Below are positions 54,412-63,060 of a DNA stretch of 64,000 nt, one piece after another. Source of the stretch: Micromonospora sp. MA102 (GTDB lineage Bacteria > Actinomycetota > Actinomycetes > Mycobacteriales > Micromonosporaceae); the NCBI RefSeq assembly GCF_025460765.1, contig NZ_JAMWEG010000016.1:1-64000 (forward strand), read 5' to 3'. The notes under the pieces are model-generated. The model had not been told where the DNA came from, did no database searches, and saw nothing but the letters and a program-made list of their open reading frames with translations. Numbering within the stretch: the first letter of the stretch is position 1; the number at the start of each line of letters is the position of its first letter. The position numbers and the translations under genes were made by a program.

Positions 54412-54499
54412 CCTTCTCATACGTTGGTCTTCAGCAGCTACAACCGATTTGTAGCGGAGGCCGCCTCGCTGTGGCGAAGCGACCTTGTCGGGTACAAGG
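54412..54499 (+). ncRNA. Structured leader of beta-helix gene 2 (three hairpins)
   Basis: CCTTCTCATACGTTGG is followed by H1 at 54437-54455 (GCTACAA / CCGAT / TTGTAGC, perfect). H2 is at 54459-54484 (GGCCGC with GCGACC, one mismatch, extended by TCGC/GCGA). H3 is at 54483-54499 (CCTTGT / CGGGT / ACAAGG, perfect). Compared with leader 1, the H1 G:T wobble becomes A:T, H3 changes on both arms, and the H1 loop is identical. Confidence 0.55.
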
Positions 54500-54517
54500 A
54501 GAGGGCAGAGAGCTCCG

Positions 54518-56575
54518 ATGTCCAACTACCTTCGCAATAACGATGACGCCTCCCGTGAGACGATCTCCCCGCTCCGGCGCCGCCGGCTGTGGCTCGCCAC
54601 CGGCGTCGTGGGCCTGACTGGAGCGGTCAGCCTCGCGGGCGTGGCGTACGCGACCACCGGGGTCACGGGCCCGCACCGGCTCGCCGACGTGAAGTGGTCG
54701 ACCGCCCAGCTCACCAGTGACGACGGCGAGAAGGGCCGTGACGACAAGGACAAGGACAAGGACCGGGACAAGGGTGAGGAGGGCCGGGACCGGGGTGAGT
54801 GGGACCCGGACGGCGAGGATCACGGGAAGGTCCGGGAGGTGCCGTGTGACGACGAGGAGCTGGTCGAGGCGGTCGATCTGGCGAACCGGGATCACGGCGG
54901 CACGCTGAAGCTGGCCGAGCGCTGCACCTACGAGCTGAGCTTCGCCGACAAGAAGTCGGGTACCGGTCTGCCGACGATCGAGCAGGACATCACGATCAAG
55001 GGCAACGGCTCGACGATCAAGCGGGACTCCGAGGACGCGTTCCGGATCTTCCGGGTCGCCGACGGTGGTGACCTGAAGCTGAAGGACCTCACCATCAAGG
55101 ACGGCAATGCCGCCGAGTTCAAGTACGGCTCGGGGTCGGACTCCGGCTCGGGCTCCGGCTGGCAGGGCTCCGGCTCGCAGGGCGCACCGGGCGGTGCGCC
55201 GGGTGCCGCGGGGGCGCCCGGTGGCGCGCCAGGCGGTGCGCCGGGTGCCGCGGGCGCGCCTGGTGGCGTGCCGGGCGCCGCGGCTGCCCCGGCCGCACAG
55301 GGCGGGCCAGGCATGCAGATGGCGCCCGCCGCCCAGACCGGAGTGGCCGTGCAGGCCGCGCCGGTGGCACTGGCCGCGCCGGCCGCGCAGAACGGACCGG
55401 GCGCACAGGGCTCGGGCTCGGGTTCGTGGTCGGGCGACAAGGACAAGCAGGACGACCGCAAGAAGGACGAGGGCGAGGGCGACGGCGGCGGCCTGCTGGT
55501 CGAGCGTGGCGGCAGCGCCCACCTCAAGGACGTGAAGCTGACCGGCAACAACGCCGAGAACAACGGCGGTGCGATCGCCAACTTCGGCCGGGTCGACCTC
55601 GAAGACAGCAAGGTCGAGAACAACCACGCCCAGAAGGACGGCGGCGGCATCTTCAACGAGGGCATCCTCAAGGTCAAGGACACCCAGATCAGCAACAACA
55701 CCGCCGGCGGCAACGGCGGCGGCATCGCCAACGGCAAGGGCAAGAAGGACGACCACGACAAGAACGGCCACGAGAACGACGGCTACGGCAACAGCAGCTA
55801 CGACAAGGACGGCCACGACAAGGACCGCAAGGACCGCGACGAGGGCGGCACCGTCGAGATCACCGGCTCCGACCACGGCAAGGACGAGGTCAAGAGCGTC
55901 ATCGAGGACAACAAGGCCGGCAAGAACGGCGGTGGCCTGTTCAGCTCCGGCGGCACCGTCACGATCACCCTCACCGTGATCAAGAACAACACCGCCTGCG
56001 ACAGCGGCGGCGGCATCTACGCCGTCGACACCGACCTCAAGCTCGACAAGGTCGTCGTCGCCAAGAACCACGCCGACAAGGACGGCGGCGGCATCGTCAA
56101 CACCGGCGGCGAGGACAAGAAGAAGGACTGGTCCTCCAACGGCGGCGACAACAGGGAGCGCGACAACAAGGAGTCGGAGGCCACCGCCACCATCTCCGAC
56201 AGCGAGATCGTCGACAACACCGCCAACCGCTTCGGCGGCGGCATCTTCAACGGCGACACCGACGTCAAGCTCAAGGACGGCTTCAAGGAAGACCACGAGG
56301 ACGGCGAGGACGACAACGCCACCCTGACGCTGCGGGACAGCGAGGTCAAGGGCAACACCGCCCTCAACGGCGGCGGCATCTTCAACAACAAGGGCAAGGT
56401 CACCCTGACCAACACCCACGTCACCAAGAACACCGCCACCGACACCGCCAAGCTCCACCGCGTCGCCGGCGGCATCCTCAACAACGAGGGCAAGGTCAAG
56501 CTCGACGACAAGTCCACCGTCAGCAACAACGACCCGACCAACTGCGCCGGCACCGTCAAGGACTGCTTCAACTGA
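54518..56575 (+). CDS. Secreted right-handed beta-helix protein 2, paralogue of protein 1
   Basis: 685 residues from ATG 54518, the position matching gene 1 (both start MSN). The signal is RRRRLWLATGVVGLTGAVSL with cleavage after AYA (about 45). The VREVPCDDEELVEAVDLANR and ITIKGNGSTIKR blocks, the nine-turn GGGIFN-type beta-helix and the NCAGTVKDCFN end are close to protein 1. The low-complexity insert (about residues 205-315) is different and longer, made of GAPGGAPGAAGAPG units then Ala/Gln/Met/Val-rich sequence. No catalytic signature. Its own leader and terminator show it is an independent transcription unit. Confidence 0.75.
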   Translation: MSNYLRNNDDASRETISPLRRRRLWLATGVVGLTGAVSLAGVAYATTGVTGPHRLADVKWSTAQLTSDDGEKGRDDKDKDKDRDKGEEGRDRGEWDPDGEDHGKVREVPCDDEELVEAVDLANRDHGGTLKLAERCTYELSFADKKSGTGLPTIEQDITIKGNGSTIKRDSEDAFRIFRVADGGDLKLKDLTIKDGNAAEFKYGSGSDSGSGSGWQGSGSQGAPGGAPGAAGAPGGAPGGAPGAAGAPGGVPGAAAAPAAQGGPGMQMAPAAQTGVAVQAAPVALAAPAAQNGPGAQGSGSGSWSGDKDKQDDRKKDEGEGDGGGLLVERGGSAHLKDVKLTGNNAENNGGAIANFGRVDLEDSKVENNHAQKDGGGIFNEGILKVKDTQISNNTAGGNGGGIANGKGKKDDHDKNGHENDGYGNSSYDKDGHDKDRKDRDEGGTVEITGSDHGKDEVKSVIEDNKAGKNGGGLFSSGGTVTITLTVIKNNTACDSGGGIYAVDTDLKLDKVVVAKNHADKDGGGIVNTGGEDKKKDWSSNGGDNRERDNKESEATATISDSEIVDNTANRFGGGIFNGDTDVKLKDGFKEDHEDGEDDNATLTLRDSEVKGNTALNGGGIFNNKGKVTLTNTHVTKNTATDTAKLHRVAGGILNNEGKVKLDDKSTVSNNDPTNCAGTVKDCFN
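55170..55300 (+). repeat. GAPGGAPGAAG coding repeats
   Basis: Tandem degenerate units rich in GGTGCGCCGGG encode a 14-residue GAPGGAPGAAGAPG repeat. The spacing of glycine is not a strict every-third-residue pattern, so it is not a true collagen helix. Confidence 0.8.
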
Positions 56576-56606
56576 CCCACGGTCAACGCAACGGCTCGAC
56601 ACAAGC

Positions 56607-56644
56607 GTCCGGCCCCCTGCCACCGAGGTGGCAGGGGGCCGGAC
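56607..56644. terminator. Very strong bidirectional hairpin
   Basis: A perfect 17-bp stem (56607-56623 with 56628-56644) has the loop CGAG. It lies between the ends of beta-helix gene 2 and the convergent pullulanase gene. Confidence 0.8.
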
Positions 56645-56654
56645 CGGTGTCGGG

Positions 56655-59600
56655 TCAGCTCTGGACGAAGACCGCCACGCTGCGCGCCGGCACGGTGAAC
56701 GTGCCACCGGCCCGGTTGAAGGACGCCGTCCGGAGCACCGGGTCGGCGGAGTTCTTCAGCACCGGGTGCAGTGCCACGTTCGCCCCGCGCAGGCCGGTGA
56801 CGGTCTGCGTCGCCGTCTCCGGGGTGGCGTTGAAGACCACGGTGACCGACTTCCACTGTCCGCCCAGCCCGCGGGCGTCCAGGGTCATGGTGATCACGCC
56901 CGGGGTCTCCCGGTCGCCGGAGAGCGGGAAGGCGACCCGCTTCTGCACCTGGTCGGCCGTGGTCAGCCCGAAGACCGGGGAGGAACGCCGGATGGTCAGC
57001 AGTTCCGCGTACCGGGCGTCGGCCAGGTCGATCGCGGCGCAGTCCGGCACCAGCTTCGGGTCGGCCAGCAGCGGCTTCGCGTACGGCCACTTGTCCTCGT
57101 TGTCCTGCTCGGGTGGCAGGCCGGCGCCGAAGCCGTTGCCCTGGCCGCAGTCCCAGCGGATCTGGTTGAACCAGTCACCGGAGTTGAACGAGTTGCGGTC
57201 CAGCGACTTGGAGCGCAGCCGCTCCGAGCCGGCCGTCACGAACCCGGTCCCCTGCCCCATCACCACGGTGCTCAGGGCGAGCACCTGCATCCGCGCACGG
57301 TCCTGCGCCGAGGTCCCCTGCGGCAGCTTGTACGCGAGCGCGTCGTACAGGATCTCGTTGTCGTGCGCGTCGACGTAGGTGACCGCCTCGCCCGGCGCCG
57401 CGGTGTAGCCGGCCGGCGAGCCGTTGTAGTCGACCTGCGCGCCGGTGACCGGCCGGCCGGACGAGTCGGTGAACCGGTAGCCGCGCAGGTTGCCGGTCAG
57501 CCCCACCTTGATGAGGTCCTGCTGGTGCAGCAGCCGCGCCTTCTGCTCGGCGGCCGACCCGTTGACGTCGTCCCCGTTCGGGTCGGTGAGGAGCCCGGAC
57601 GCGAAGCCCTGGATCCGCGGGTTGCCGTCGAACGGGCCGCCACCGCGCACCGCGTCGCGGAGCCGGTCGTTGAAGGTGCCGATTCCGGTGCCCGCCATGT
57701 TCGCCTGGGTGGCCTGCACGAACCGGGCGTCGTCGGCCACCTCGCCGAAGTTCCAGCCCTCGCCGTAGAGCAGGATCTTCTTCCCGTCCACACCGTCGCG
57801 GGCCGGGGTCAGCTTGTCCAGGGCGGCGCGGACGGCCAGGATATTGGCCTTCGGGTGGTGGCCCATGAGGTCGAAGCGGAACCCGTCCACCTTGTACGCC
57901 TTCGCCCAGGTGACCAGGGAGTCCACCACGAGCTTGCCCATCATGGCGTGCTCGGGGGCGGTGTTGGCGCAGCAGGTCGAGTTGGCGACCGTGCCGTCGT
58001 CGAGCAGCCGCTGGTAGTAGCCCGGCACCACCTGGTCGAGCACCGACTTCGGGTCGGTGCCGGCGGCCGAGGTGTGGTTGTAGACGACGTCCATCACCAC
58101 GCGCAGGCCGGCCTTGTTGATGCCGGCGACCATCTGCCGGAACTCGGTGGTCCGCTTCGCCCCGGCCGGGTCGACGGCGTAGCCGCCCTCGGGCACGGTG
58201 TAGTGCAGCGGGTCGTACCCCCAGTTGTAGCCGTCCTTCTCGGCCACCGCCGCGACGCACTTCTGCTGCTCGTCGGAGTCCGGTGGCAGCGCGGCCAGGT
58301 CGCAGGGCGGCTGGGCCTGGTCGGCCCGCTTCTCGGGGATGGTGGCGAAGTCGAACGCGGGCAGCAGGTGCAGGTAGTTGACCCCGGCGTCGCCGAGCGC
58401 CTTCAGGTGCTTCATCCCGGCCGTGTTCGGGTCGGTGAAGGCGAGGTAGGTGCCCCGCCGCTCGGCCGGCACGGTGGCGTCGGCGATGGAGAAGTCGCGG
58501 ACCGACAGCTCCTGGATCTGCGCCTTGGCCGACGGCACGGCCGCGGGCTTGCGCAGGCCGGCCCAGCCGGCCGGGGCCAGCGCCGGGTCGGCCAGGTCGA
58601 CGATCTGGCTGTGCGTCGAGTCCGGCGCGAGGGCCACCGAGTACGGGTCGGTCACCGCGGCGCTGACCACCTTCTGCGCGGCCGGCTGCCACGCCTCGAC
58701 CTGGTAGCGGTAGTACTTCCCGCTCCACGCCTTCGTGCCGCGCACCGACCAGACGCCGGTGGTGTCGTCGCGGCTCATCGACACCGTCGTCGGCTGGGCC
58801 GCCGGCGAGTCGAAGAGCTGGAGCGCGACCTTCCGGGCGGTTGGCGCCCACACGGCCAGGGTGGGCACCTTGCCGGCGAACGTCGGGCCGAGCTTCGCGC
58901 CGGTCGCGGCCCGGTAGACGTCGTCGAGCACGCCGGGGATCTGCACCCCGGTGGCGCCGAGCAGGTGGCCCTCGGCGTCCCGCTCGGTCACCACGAGCTG
59001 GCCGCGCAGCGCCGCGGGCACCTTGGCCAGGTCGGCGCGGTCCAGCGTGAAGGCCCGGTAGGCCCAGAGCTGCGGGTACGCCTGCCGTTGGGCCTCGGTC
59101 AGCCCGTTGCGCGCCGCCCGCAGCGGCAGCGTGGTGTACGTCCCGGTCAGCTCGCCGTCGGCGACCGCGAGCCCGCCGGCCGGGGCGGCCACCAGGGCGT
59201 ACCGCTTGCCGTCGGTCGGCCCGGTCTGCCAGGCCACGGTGGACCGGTCGATCCACTGCGCCTTCTGCTTCGTGATGTCGAGGTCCTTCGCGACACCGGA
59301 CGACGTCGGCGGCAGCAGCCGGCCCTTGACCCCGGCCAGCAGCCAGATCTCGTGGCCGGTGGTGGTGAGGTCCAGCCGCTGGTCGTCGGGCTGGTCCTTC
59401 ACGTCACCGGCGTGCACGATGTAGTTCAGCCCGGTGGCGCCGGCGGCGAGCGGCACCCGGAAGACCGCGCCGTACGCGTCGATCCGCTCCGGCTTCAGCG
59501 GGTTGCCCCAGTCGGTCGGGTTGGCGGCGCCGTCCCAGAGGTGCAGGCCCCAGCCGTCGTAGTTTCCGTCGGCCTTGCGCCAGTGGATGACCGCGGTGTT

Positions 59601-62153
59601 CTGGTCGACCGGCGGGTCGGGCTCGCCGGTGGCGGCCTGCCGGGTCGGGTAGAGGGCGGGGTCGCCCTGCTTGACCCAGACCTCGCCGGTCTGCGTCACG
59701 TCGAGGGTGCGGTCGTTGGCGACGTCCTTGTTCCCGTCCTTGTCGACCACGAGGAAGCCGACCGACTTCGCGCCCGGCTTCAGCCTGACCCAGGCGAACC
59801 GGCCGTAGGAGTCCTCACCCACGAACGGCTGCCCCTTGGGCCACTCGGTCTGGTACGCCGGGTCGATGTCGCCCCAGGCGTAGAGTCCCCAGTCGGCGTA
59901 CCCTCCGGCGGGGCGCTGGTAGTGCACGACCGCCCAGTCCCGGGACGCGCTCTGCGCCGGGGTGCCGACCACGCCGGTGGTGCGCGCGGCGGCCACCCGG
60001 CCCTTGCCGTCGCGGACCACGGCCTTGTACTCGACAGTCGTCCCGCCGGCCAGGCCGGTCAGGTCGTGGTGGACGGTGTACGGAGCCTTGTGCGCGCTGC
60101 CCAGCAGGGTCCACTTGCCGCCCGGCACCCGGGCCGCGAAGGTGACCGTGGCCAGCGGGTCGCCGGTGACCTGGGCGGTGACGGTGGCCCGGGTGGCGAC
60201 CGGCGCGTCGCCCGGCTCGGTGAGGGTGATCGTCGGGGCGCTCCCGGCCTGCGGGATGGCTCGGTCGGCCTTGAGCACCACGGCCGACATCGCCGGCACG
60301 GTGACGCCCAGCTTGCCGTCGGCGCCGGCCGCCGCCGTGGCCGCGCCGCCGTAGACGCCGGTGAAGGTGGCGCCGGCCGACCAGGTGTCCACGGTGACAG
60401 TCTGCGCGGTCGCGGCGTTGTTCACGGCCACGACGTACTCGGTGCGGTCCTTCGGCAGGACGCGGGAGAAGGCGAAGACGCCCGGGCCGTCCGCCGCGTA
60501 CCGGGTGACCTGGATGCCGTCCCGCAGCGCGGGGTGGGCCTGCCGCAGCCGGCCCAGCTCGGCGATGGTCCGGTAGAGCGGGTGGGTGGTGTCGTACTGG
60601 TCGCTCGCGTGGGTGCGGGTGGTGCCGATCAGGTCGTCGTCGAGGTAGTCCGCCGTCTGGCTGGCGAACATGTCCTGCCGGGCGTCCTTGTCCCCGCCGG
60701 GGCCGGTGAAGCCCTGCTCGTCACCGGAGTAGACGACCGGCTGGCCGCGGGTGAGGAACATCAGCTGGTGGGCGAGCTGGTCGCGGCGGAGCTGGCTGGC
60801 GTCGTCACCGCCGGCGGCCGCGACGAACGAGCCGATCCGGCCCATGTCGTGGTTGCCCAGGAAGGTCGTCAGCCGGTTGGCGTCGGTGTCGCGCGCGGCG
60901 TAGAGGTCGTCCTTGGCGTACACGTCCGCCAGCGCGCGGGCCGAGCCGTCCGCGGCGGCGTAGCCCCGCGCGGCCTCCTGGAAGGAGAAGTCGAGGGTGG
61001 CCGGCAGGCCACCCTGCCGCACGTAGGTCGACTCGACCTCCTGGTCGGCGCTGTAGACCTCGCCGAACATGAAGAAGTCCGGCTTGCCGGCCTTGGCGGC
61101 GGCGGCGTCGATGCCGCGGGTGAACTGCGGCCAGAAGTCGAGGTTGGCGTGCTTGACCGTGTCGAGGCGGAAGCCGTCGACGCCCGCCCTGCCGATCCAC
61201 TGCGCGTAGATGTCGGTCATGCCGCGGACCACCTCGGGACGCTCGGTCCAGAGGTCGTCGAGGCCGAAGAAGTCGCCGTACTCGCTGTTCTCACCGGCGA
61301 AGGTGGAGTCGCCCCGGTTGTGGTACATGGTCGGGTCGTTCAGCCAGGCCGGCACCTTGGCCGTGGCATCGGCGGCGGTGGCGAAGGTCGGGGTGTACGG
61401 GAACGACGTGTTGTCGACCCGCGGGAACGCGCGGGTGCCGTCGGCGTAGTTGCGGTCCTCGAAGGCCCGGCCCTGCGCGTCGGTGTAGGGGGACGTCTTC
61501 TTGTCGACGTAGCCGTACCTGTCCTCGGCGTAGCGGATGACGTCCGCGGTGTGGTTGGCGATGATGTCCAGGTAGACCTTGATGCCCCGCTGGTGGGCGA
61601 GACCGACCAGCCTCTTCAGCTCGGCGTTGGTGCCGAAGTGCGGGTCGACCTGGGTGAAGTCGGTGATCCAGTAGCCGTGGTAGCCGGCGGAGACGTCCGC
61701 TCCGGTGCCCTGCACGGGCCGGTTCTTGAAGATCGGGGCGAGCCAGATGGCGGTGGTGCCGAGACCCTGGATGTAGTCCATCCGGTCGATGACCCCCTTG
61801 AGGTCACCGCCGTGGTAGAAGCCCTTGTCCGCCGGGTCGAGGCCGGTGCTGAGCCGGTCACCGGTGAGCCCGCCGGTGTCGTTGCGCTTGTCGCCGTTGG
61901 CGAAGCGGTCCGGCAGGACGAAGTAGAACTGCTCGGCCTTCGCGGCGGTGCTGCCGGCCTTGAGCAGCGCCTCGGCGGACGGCTCCCGGTTCCACTGGGC
62001 GGCGCCCGCGGCGGCCAGCACGTCGGGGGTGGTGGGCGGCTCGCCGCCGTCGGCACCCACCTGGTGGAGGGCCACCGGCACGCCGACGAGGGTGAGCACG
62101 AGGGAGGTGGCCAGGGCGGCCAGTGCCTTGCGGGATATCGGCGGGGGTTTCAT
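56655..62153 (-). CDS. Secreted amylopullulanase: alpha-amylase plus pullulanase in one chain
   Basis: 1832 residues. A signal peptide (about 1-34) is followed by a GH13 alpha-amylase-like domain (about 70-640: YLDIIANHTADV, DGFRLDTVKH, MFGEVYSAD, FLGNHDMGR). A beta-sandwich and two starch-binding PUD-type domains (about 740-960, with DWGLYAWGD and YDGWGLHLWDG) come next. A pullulanase-type GH13 unit ends the chain (about 1080-1832: MDVVYNHTSA, DGFRFDLMGHH, LLYGEGWNFG, YVDAHDNEILYD). Family knowledge predicts cleavage of alpha-1,4 and alpha-1,6 bonds in pullulan, starch and glycogen outside the cell. ATG 62153 has AAAGG upstream. Confidence 0.92.
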   Translation of the reverse strand: MKPPPISRKALAALATSLVLTLVGVPVALHQVGADGGEPPTTPDVLAAAGAAQWNREPSAEALLKAGSTAAKAEQFYFVLPDRFANGDKRNDTGGLTGDRLSTGLDPADKGFYHGGDLKGVIDRMDYIQGLGTTAIWLAPIFKNRPVQGTGADVSAGYHGYWITDFTQVDPHFGTNAELKRLVGLAHQRGIKVYLDIIANHTADVIRYAEDRYGYVDKKTSPYTDAQGRAFEDRNYADGTRAFPRVDNTSFPYTPTFATAADATAKVPAWLNDPTMYHNRGDSTFAGENSEYGDFFGLDDLWTERPEVVRGMTDIYAQWIGRAGVDGFRLDTVKHANLDFWPQFTRGIDAAAAKAGKPDFFMFGEVYSADQEVESTYVRQGGLPATLDFSFQEAARGYAAADGSARALADVYAKDDLYAARDTDANRLTTFLGNHDMGRIGSFVAAAGGDDASQLRRDQLAHQLMFLTRGQPVVYSGDEQGFTGPGGDKDARQDMFASQTADYLDDDLIGTTRTHASDQYDTTHPLYRTIAELGRLRQAHPALRDGIQVTRYAADGPGVFAFSRVLPKDRTEYVVAVNNAATAQTVTVDTWSAGATFTGVYGGAATAAAGADGKLGVTVPAMSAVVLKADRAIPQAGSAPTITLTEPGDAPVATRATVTAQVTGDPLATVTFAARVPGGKWTLLGSAHKAPYTVHHDLTGLAGGTTVEYKAVVRDGKGRVAAARTTGVVGTPAQSASRDWAVVHYQRPAGGYADWGLYAWGDIDPAYQTEWPKGQPFVGEDSYGRFAWVRLKPGAKSVGFLVVDKDGNKDVANDRTLDVTQTGEVWVKQGDPALYPTRQAATGEPDPPVDQNTAVIHWRKADGNYDGWGLHLWDGAANPTDWGNPLKPERIDAYGAVFRVPLAAGATGLNYIVHAGDVKDQPDDQRLDLTTTGHEIWLLAGVKGRLLPPTSSGVAKDLDITKQKAQWIDRSTVAWQTGPTDGKRYALVAAPAGGLAVADGELTGTYTTLPLRAARNGLTEAQRQAYPQLWAYRAFTLDRADLAKVPAALRGQLVVTERDAEGHLLGATGVQIPGVLDDVYRAATGAKLGPTFAGKVPTLAVWAPTARKVALQLFDSPAAQPTTVSMSRDDTTGVWSVRGTKAWSGKYYRYQVEAWQPAAQKVVSAAVTDPYSVALAPDSTHSQIVDLADPALAPAGWAGLRKPAAVPSAKAQIQELSVRDFSIADATVPAERRGTYLAFTDPNTAGMKHLKALGDAGVNYLHLLPAFDFATIPEKRADQAQPPCDLAALPPDSDEQQKCVAAVAEKDGYNWGYDPLHYTVPEGGYAVDPAGAKRTTEFRQMVAGINKAGLRVVMDVVYNHTSAAGTDPKSVLDQVVPGYYQRLLDDGTVANSTCCANTAPEHAMMGKLVVDSLVTWAKAYKVDGFRFDLMGHHPKANILAVRAALDKLTPARDGVDGKKILLYGEGWNFGEVADDARFVQATQANMAGTGIGTFNDRLRDAVRGGGPFDGNPRIQGFASGLLTDPNGDDVNGSAAEQKARLLHQQDLIKVGLTGNLRGYRFTDSSGRPVTGAQVDYNGSPAGYTAAPGEAVTYVDAHDNEILYDALAYKLPQGTSAQDRARMQVLALSTVVMGQGTGFVTAGSERLRSKSLDRNSFNSGDWFNQIRWDCGQGNGFGAGLPPEQDNEDKWPYAKPLLADPKLVPDCAAIDLADARYAELLTIRRSSPVFGLTTADQVQKRVAFPLSGDRETPGVITMTLDARGLGGQWKSVTVVFNATPETATQTVTGLRGANVALHPVLKNSADPVLRTASFNRAGGTFTVPARSVAVFVQS

Positions 62154-62210
62154 CGACGGCCTTTCTCTGGTCGCTGATTCGCCCGCACGCTAGCCCTCGT
62201 CGAAACATTC

Positions 62211-62224
62211 TGCAATACCTTGCA
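62211..62224. promoter_or_regulatory. Candidate LacI/MalR-type operator upstream of amylopullulanase
   Basis: TGCAA-TACC-TTGCA is a perfect 5-4-5 palindrome 58 bases upstream of the start, in an AT-richer stretch. On the coding strand it reads as two near-repeats of TTGCAAG/TTGCAGA, similar in style to streptomycete maltose/amylase control sites. Confidence 0.5.
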
Positions 62225-62303
62225 AACCAAGTCGCAACAAAGCAGCCATCTTGCGAAACACGGCAGAGCAGACGCCGCCGCGACCGCGGCCCGAGGTGGT
62301 GGA

Positions 62304-62984
62304 TCAGACGCCGGAGCAGGCGGCGCCGTCGACGGCGCAGCTCGACGGCCGGGTCGTCCCCGTCTGCTCGAAGTGGAACTGCAGCGCCACCGACGCCCCG
62401 GGCGCCAGGTCGACCCCGCTGCGGTAGGTGAAAACGCCGTCGCTGAAGCCTCCGCTGCCCTGTTGGGCGCCGCTCACCCAGGCGGTCACGAGACGGCCCT
62501 GGGGGAAGGCCAGCCGCACCGTCCAGCCCCGCGCCGTGCCGGCGGTGTTGACCAGCCGCACCTCGCCGATGAAACCGCCGTCGAAGCTGCTCACCACGCC
62601 GTACCGGCCGGTGACCGGGGACGGGGTGGGCGGCGGTGGCGCCGGCCGGCTGCTGGTGCCGCCCGCACTGGGTGACGGGCGCGGCGTCGGCCGGGCGGGA
62701 AGCACGGTGGACCGGGGCGACAGCCCGGGCGCCACCGGCCCGGCGGCGGAGGCGGGCGGCCGGCTGGTCCCCACCGGCGCGCTGGGCGTGGTGACCGGCA
62801 CCTGGGGCAGCGACATCGTCGGGTCCGGCGGCGGGGGTTCGGCGAACGTCCGCCGCCCACGCACCGCACCCAGCGCCACGACGAGCAGCACCACCATGAC
62901 GATCACGCCGATCGAGACGACGATCCAGGGCGACGAGGTGATGGCCGCGCCGGGTGACGGCCGTACGCGTCGTGTGCCGGACAT
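62304..62984 (-). CDS. Membrane-anchored protein with CBM2-like domain
   Basis: 226 residues. A short N-terminal cytoplasmic part is followed by one transmembrane helix (about 20-43, IVVSIGVIVMVVLLVVALGA). A Pro/Ser/Thr-rich linker (about 50-125) leads to a C-terminal CBM2-like sandwich (about 126-226, RYGVVSSFDGGFIGEVRLVN to CAVDGAACSGV with a Cys pair). It would display a carbohydrate-binding module at the cell surface with no enzyme attached. ATG 62984 has GGGGAGGGG upstream. A similar protein follows upstream. Confidence 0.75.
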   Translation of the reverse strand: MSGTRRVRPSPGAAITSSPWIVVSIGVIVMVVLLVVALGAVRGRRTFAEPPPPDPTMSLPQVPVTTPSAPVGTSRPPASAAGPVAPGLSPRSTVLPARPTPRPSPSAGGTSSRPAPPPPTPSPVTGRYGVVSSFDGGFIGEVRLVNTAGTARGWTVRLAFPQGRLVTAWVSGAQQGSGGFSDGVFTYRSGVDLAPGASVALQFHFEQTGTTRPSSCAVDGAACSGV

Positions 62985-63060
62985 ACCCCTCCCCTGTCGG
63001 TCCCCGTCGGGCGAGCGTAACGACCGCGACCGTTGGCCGCCCGGTGGACCGGTGCGCGCC

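Larger units (their letters stand above)
54155..54517. other. 363-bp region between the twin beta-helix genes
   Basis: Contains a long hairpin (54170-54212) after the stop of gene 1, an intrinsic terminator (54369-54387), and the leader of gene 2. No gene is seen in between. Confidence 0.7.

Noticed and set aside
55170..55300. Insert as a collagen triple-helix domain
   Set aside because: Glycine does not fall strictly every third residue; the unit is a 14-residue degenerate repeat.
52500..56550. Repeated GGCGGCGGCATC and AAGGACAAGGAC strings as a CRISPR or minisatellite array
   Set aside because: They are in frame, irregularly spaced and encode the beta-helix turns and DK runs.
56628..62177. 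1849-codon ORF antisense to the amylopullulanase
   Set aside because: A GC-codon shadow (Val/Gly/Arg-rich, no domain) of a gene with clear catalytic motifs.
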